A stretch of DNA of 8,064 nucleotides from contig JAKABA010000178.1 of the NCBI GenBank assembly GCA_021802115.1, positions 1 to 8,064 of the forward strand, written 5' to 3'. The DNA comes from a bacterium. Its GTDB lineage: Bacteria > Chloroflexota > Dormibacteria > UBA8260 > Bog-877. The position numbers and the translations under genes are program-made. Under the pieces are notes generated by a model that saw only the letters and a list, made by a program, of their open reading frames with translations, did not search any database and was not told where the DNA came from. Positions 6,586-8,064 of the stretch are shown in pieces. Each line of letters opens with the position of its first letter. The stretch's first letter is position 1.

Positions 6586-7748
6586 GACCCAGCGGACTCA
6601 AGCCCCTGATCGTTAGGCGCTACGTCCTCCCATAACCCCCCAACTTCGAGCGTCTCCGATGGCGTCGCTCGCCCCGGGACGACGTCGACCCGCTGCCGGC
6701 GCTTGCGAGCCACGATGTCGCCGAAGGCCTCGCCCTTCCGCTCGAGGTAGCTGGGGATCCCTGGCACCGTCCGGGCCAGAGCCGCTCCGAGTCCCGGTGC
6801 CGCGCCCAGAGCGGCCAGGCTGGAGGCGTAGCCCACCAGCCCCCGGATGATCCGCAGCTCATCGGCCGACCGGACCAAGTCCCGCACCAGTGGTGTGGTG
6901 GGCGAGCCTATCTCGGCCTCGCGGATCACAGCCCACTCGGGAGCCTCCGGCCACCGGGCGCGATTGGAGTCTGGAGATGGCGCCCGCAGCGACAGCCACT
7001 GGGTTCCGTAGCGCCACAGCTCCTGGCGGGCGCTGAGCGCCTCCTCAGGAGTCGAGCATCCCAGCGAGACCAGGGAGCGGCGGCGGAACTGGAACTCGAC
7101 CCGCCACACGGGCTGGTCCTGGTCCCAGCCCAGCCACAGCGCCTTGGGCCACTCCGAGCCGCGGACGCTGAGTTCGAGGGTCTTGTCGTAGCAGCGGGCC
7201 ATCAGGTCGCCGCCGCCGAAGACGAAGCCGCTCGCCTTGCGGCCCCTCAGGTGGGCCTGCTCGTAGATCGGCACAGAGTACGTTCGCCGCCGGACGGCAC
7301 GGCAATGGAACTTGTCGAAGTCCTCCACGGCCGGCAACCAGCCCTGAGTGTCGCAGTACAGGTCGAGACGGGAGATCCCGAGCAGGGGCTCCGCTCGCAT
7401 CACGTTCGCGGCCAGCCACTCCGAGATCTCGGCCACGGCCTGGTCCGCCCCGCGGGAGTGGAGGTAGGCCGAGTGGGCCTGGATGAAGACCGGCGGGAAT
7501 GGGGACGGCGCCCCGATCGCCACCTCGATGTTGGGGGAGCCGGCCCAGAACGGGTAGCTCCGCCAGCCGTGGGGCCGAAGGGCCACCGAGAGGGACTGCT
7601 CCCCCCAGGTGACGACCTGAGCCTCCTTGGAGTGCTGCGCCTCCGCCTTGAGCGCCTCGAGGAAGACCAGCAGCCCGTCCTGCAGCTCCCCCCGGACCGA
7701 GCAGTGGAGCGTGTCCACCCCCGCGCTCAGGATCCTGAGCTCTGCCAT
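6561..7748 (-). CDS. Rep_trans-like replication initiator / relaxase
   Basis: The 395-residue product resembles the Rep_trans family (rolling-circle initiators of pT181 plasmids; NicK of ICEBs1; Orf20 of Tn916), which nick one strand at an origin and stay bound to the 5' end. Features seen: GISRLDLYCDTQG (about 124-136), matching the R-x-D motif; GGGDLMARCYDKTLEL (about 178-193) with the YDK element; VWRVEFQFRR (about 214-223); and a family-like C-terminal region. I cannot assign the catalytic tyrosine with certainty. The start at ATG 7746-7748 is chosen because it shares its A with the TGA of the upstream ftsK-like gene (TGATG), a coupling overlap. In-frame starts further up (7784, 7844) lie wholly inside ftsK. 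Residues 275-290 (IREAEIGSPTTPLVRD) recur as a fragment at 2141-2194. The order ftsK-rep matches the transfer core of Tn916-like elements. Confidence 0.75.
   Translation of the reverse strand: MAELRILSAGVDTLHCSVRGELQDGLLVFLEALKAEAQHSKEAQVVTWGEQSLSVALRPHGWRSYPFWAGSPNIEVAIGAPSPFPPVFIQAHSAYLHSRGADQAVAEISEWLAANVMRAEPLLGISRLDLYCDTQGWLPAVEDFDKFHCRAVRRRTYSVPIYEQAHLRGRKASGFVFGGGDLMARCYDKTLELSVRGSEWPKALWLGWDQDQPVWRVEFQFRRRSLVSLGCSTPEEALSARQELWRYGTQWLSLRAPSPDSNRARWPEAPEWAVIREAEIGSPTTPLVRDLVRSADELRIIRGLVGYASSLAALGAAPGLGAALARTVPGIPSYLERKGEAFGDIVARKRRQRVDVVPGRATPSETLEVGGLWEDVAPNDQGLESAGSCRPRHQS
6876..6929 (-). repeat. Segment of rep matched by the 2141-2194 fragment (copy 2)
   Basis: This internal part of the rep gene is the intact partner of the fragment between the integrase and GGDEF genes, in inverted orientation relative to it. 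Rep coding sense is clear here because the whole 395-residue frame and its family motifs are intact. Confidence 0.5.
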
Positions 7749-8064
7749 CACGAGGGATCCGAGAGCTCGTCTGAAGTGGGGCATGTATTTTCCCACCACT
7801 GTGTGACAGGCACTCGTGGTGGGAGGAGCCCCCTTCCCGACCACCTGGCCAGCAGCAGCTCCCGGCTCTCCTCCAGGGAGCAGTCCACCGCCTGGAACTC
7901 CTCTGTGGAGTCCTCCTGCCAGATGGCCCGGCCGGGATGGGGCGGGAGCAGGGCGGCCCGGTCGCTGTCCAGCAGGATGTAGCTGTTCACGGCGGCTCGG
8001 ACCCGGAAGGCCACGGTGCCGGCGAGGTTGGCCTTCAGCTGCCCCGGCACCGCCTCGGCGTCCG
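7748..8064 (-). CDS. FtsK/SpoIIIE-type DNA translocase, C-terminal end (partial, runs off the right edge)
   Basis: The last 104 codons are present and the frame remains open to the window edge. The segment VPGQLKANLAGTVAFRV (about residues 5-21 of the visible part), then NSYILLDSD and LPPHPGRAIW, matches the end of the FtsK motor domain, where E. coli has ITGLIKANIPTRIAFQV and then SRTILD. Proteins of this kind act as hexameric ATP-driven DNA pumps or coupling proteins (TraSA, ConQ, Tn916 Orf21). The Walker motifs would lie outside the window. After the motor there is a short acidic tail and no recognisable gamma (KOPS-reading) domain, which suits a plasmid or conjugative translocase better than chromosomal FtsK. 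The TGA overlaps the rep ATG by one base. An internal GTG at 8050 is not a likely start. Confidence 0.75.
   Translation of the reverse strand, partial: DAEAVPGQLKANLAGTVAFRVRAAVNSYILLDSDRAALLPPHPGRAIWQEDSTEEFQAVDCSLEESRELLLARWSGRGLLPPRVPVTQWWENTCPTSDELSDPS
7791..7824. repeat. Perfect 9-bp inverted repeat near the ftsK-rep junction, candidate origin of transfer/replication
   Basis: TCCCACCAC (7791-7799) is the exact reverse complement of GTGGTGGGA (7816-7824). Inside the 16-base loop, CTGT and ACAG (7799-7802 and 7806-7809) can form a small alternative hairpin. The site lies within the last codons of the ftsK-like gene and 42 bp upstream of the rep start codon. In Tn916 and ICEBs1 the oriT, containing inverted repeats, lies in the matching orf21-orf20 or conQ-nicK neighbourhood. 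The sequence itself is not the Tn916/ICEBs1 oriT. The role as nicking site is inferred; a regulatory hairpin before rep is the alternative. Confidence 0.4.

Noticed and set aside
7251..7982. Plus-strand open frame of 243 codons
   Set aside because: It is antisense to rep and ftsK and has no recognisable motif.
242..8064. Second attachment site (direct repeat of the tRNA-Val 3' end)
   Set aside because: I found no repeat of the T-arm and acceptor sequence after position 241. The other boundary must lie outside the window, if it exists.

Overview
This is a high-GC bacterial window. It carries one boundary and part of the body of what looks like an integrative, probably conjugative, element inserted at a tRNA-Val gene. 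No gene here fixes the host phylum. The GC-rich codon third positions and a threonyl-tRNA synthetase that starts directly at its editing domain would suit an actinobacterial, Chloroflexota or Dormibacterota-like lineage, but that is only a suggestion.

Layout. Positions 1-90 (minus strand) are the 5' end of thrS, presumably host chromosome. Positions 165-241 (plus) are a complete tRNA-Val(GAC) with encoded CCA, preceded by a TATAAT box. An AT-richer stretch follows, with a good sigma70-type promoter, and then an intact tyrosine recombinase (401-1354, plus) whose position beside the tRNA 3' end is typical of an integrase next to its attachment site. Positions 1355-2212 hold no confident gene: a tiny ORF is coupled to the integrase stop, a doubtful minus-strand frame is present, and a 54-bp segment resembles part of the rep gene 4.7 kb away. 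Two large minus-strand genes come next: a membrane GGDEF diguanylate cyclase (2213-3229) and a membrane GAF-GAF-HD-GYP-GAF c-di-GMP phosphodiesterase (3451-6138). The window ends with a tightly packed minus-strand set transcribed in the order ftsK-like translocase (3' end only), then a Rep_trans-like initiator/relaxase, then a small XRE-type helix-turn-helix protein.

How the parts may work together. The adjacency of an FtsK-type translocase and a Rep_trans-family protein is the core seen in Tn916 (orf21-orf20) and ICEBs1 (conQ-nicK). Actinomycete integrative elements also combine an integrase, a Rep and an FtsK-like TraSA protein. In this model the integrase inserts and excises the element at tRNA-Val, the Rep nicks an origin, and the translocase moves the DNA. 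A perfect 9-bp inverted repeat lies 42 bp upstream of the rep start codon, inside the end of ftsK, and is a candidate nicking site. The two c-di-GMP enzymes lie between the integrase and the transfer genes, so they would be cargo: opposing synthesis and hydrolysis of a second messenger carried on a mobile element. The far attachment site is not in the window, so the outer limit of the element is unknown.
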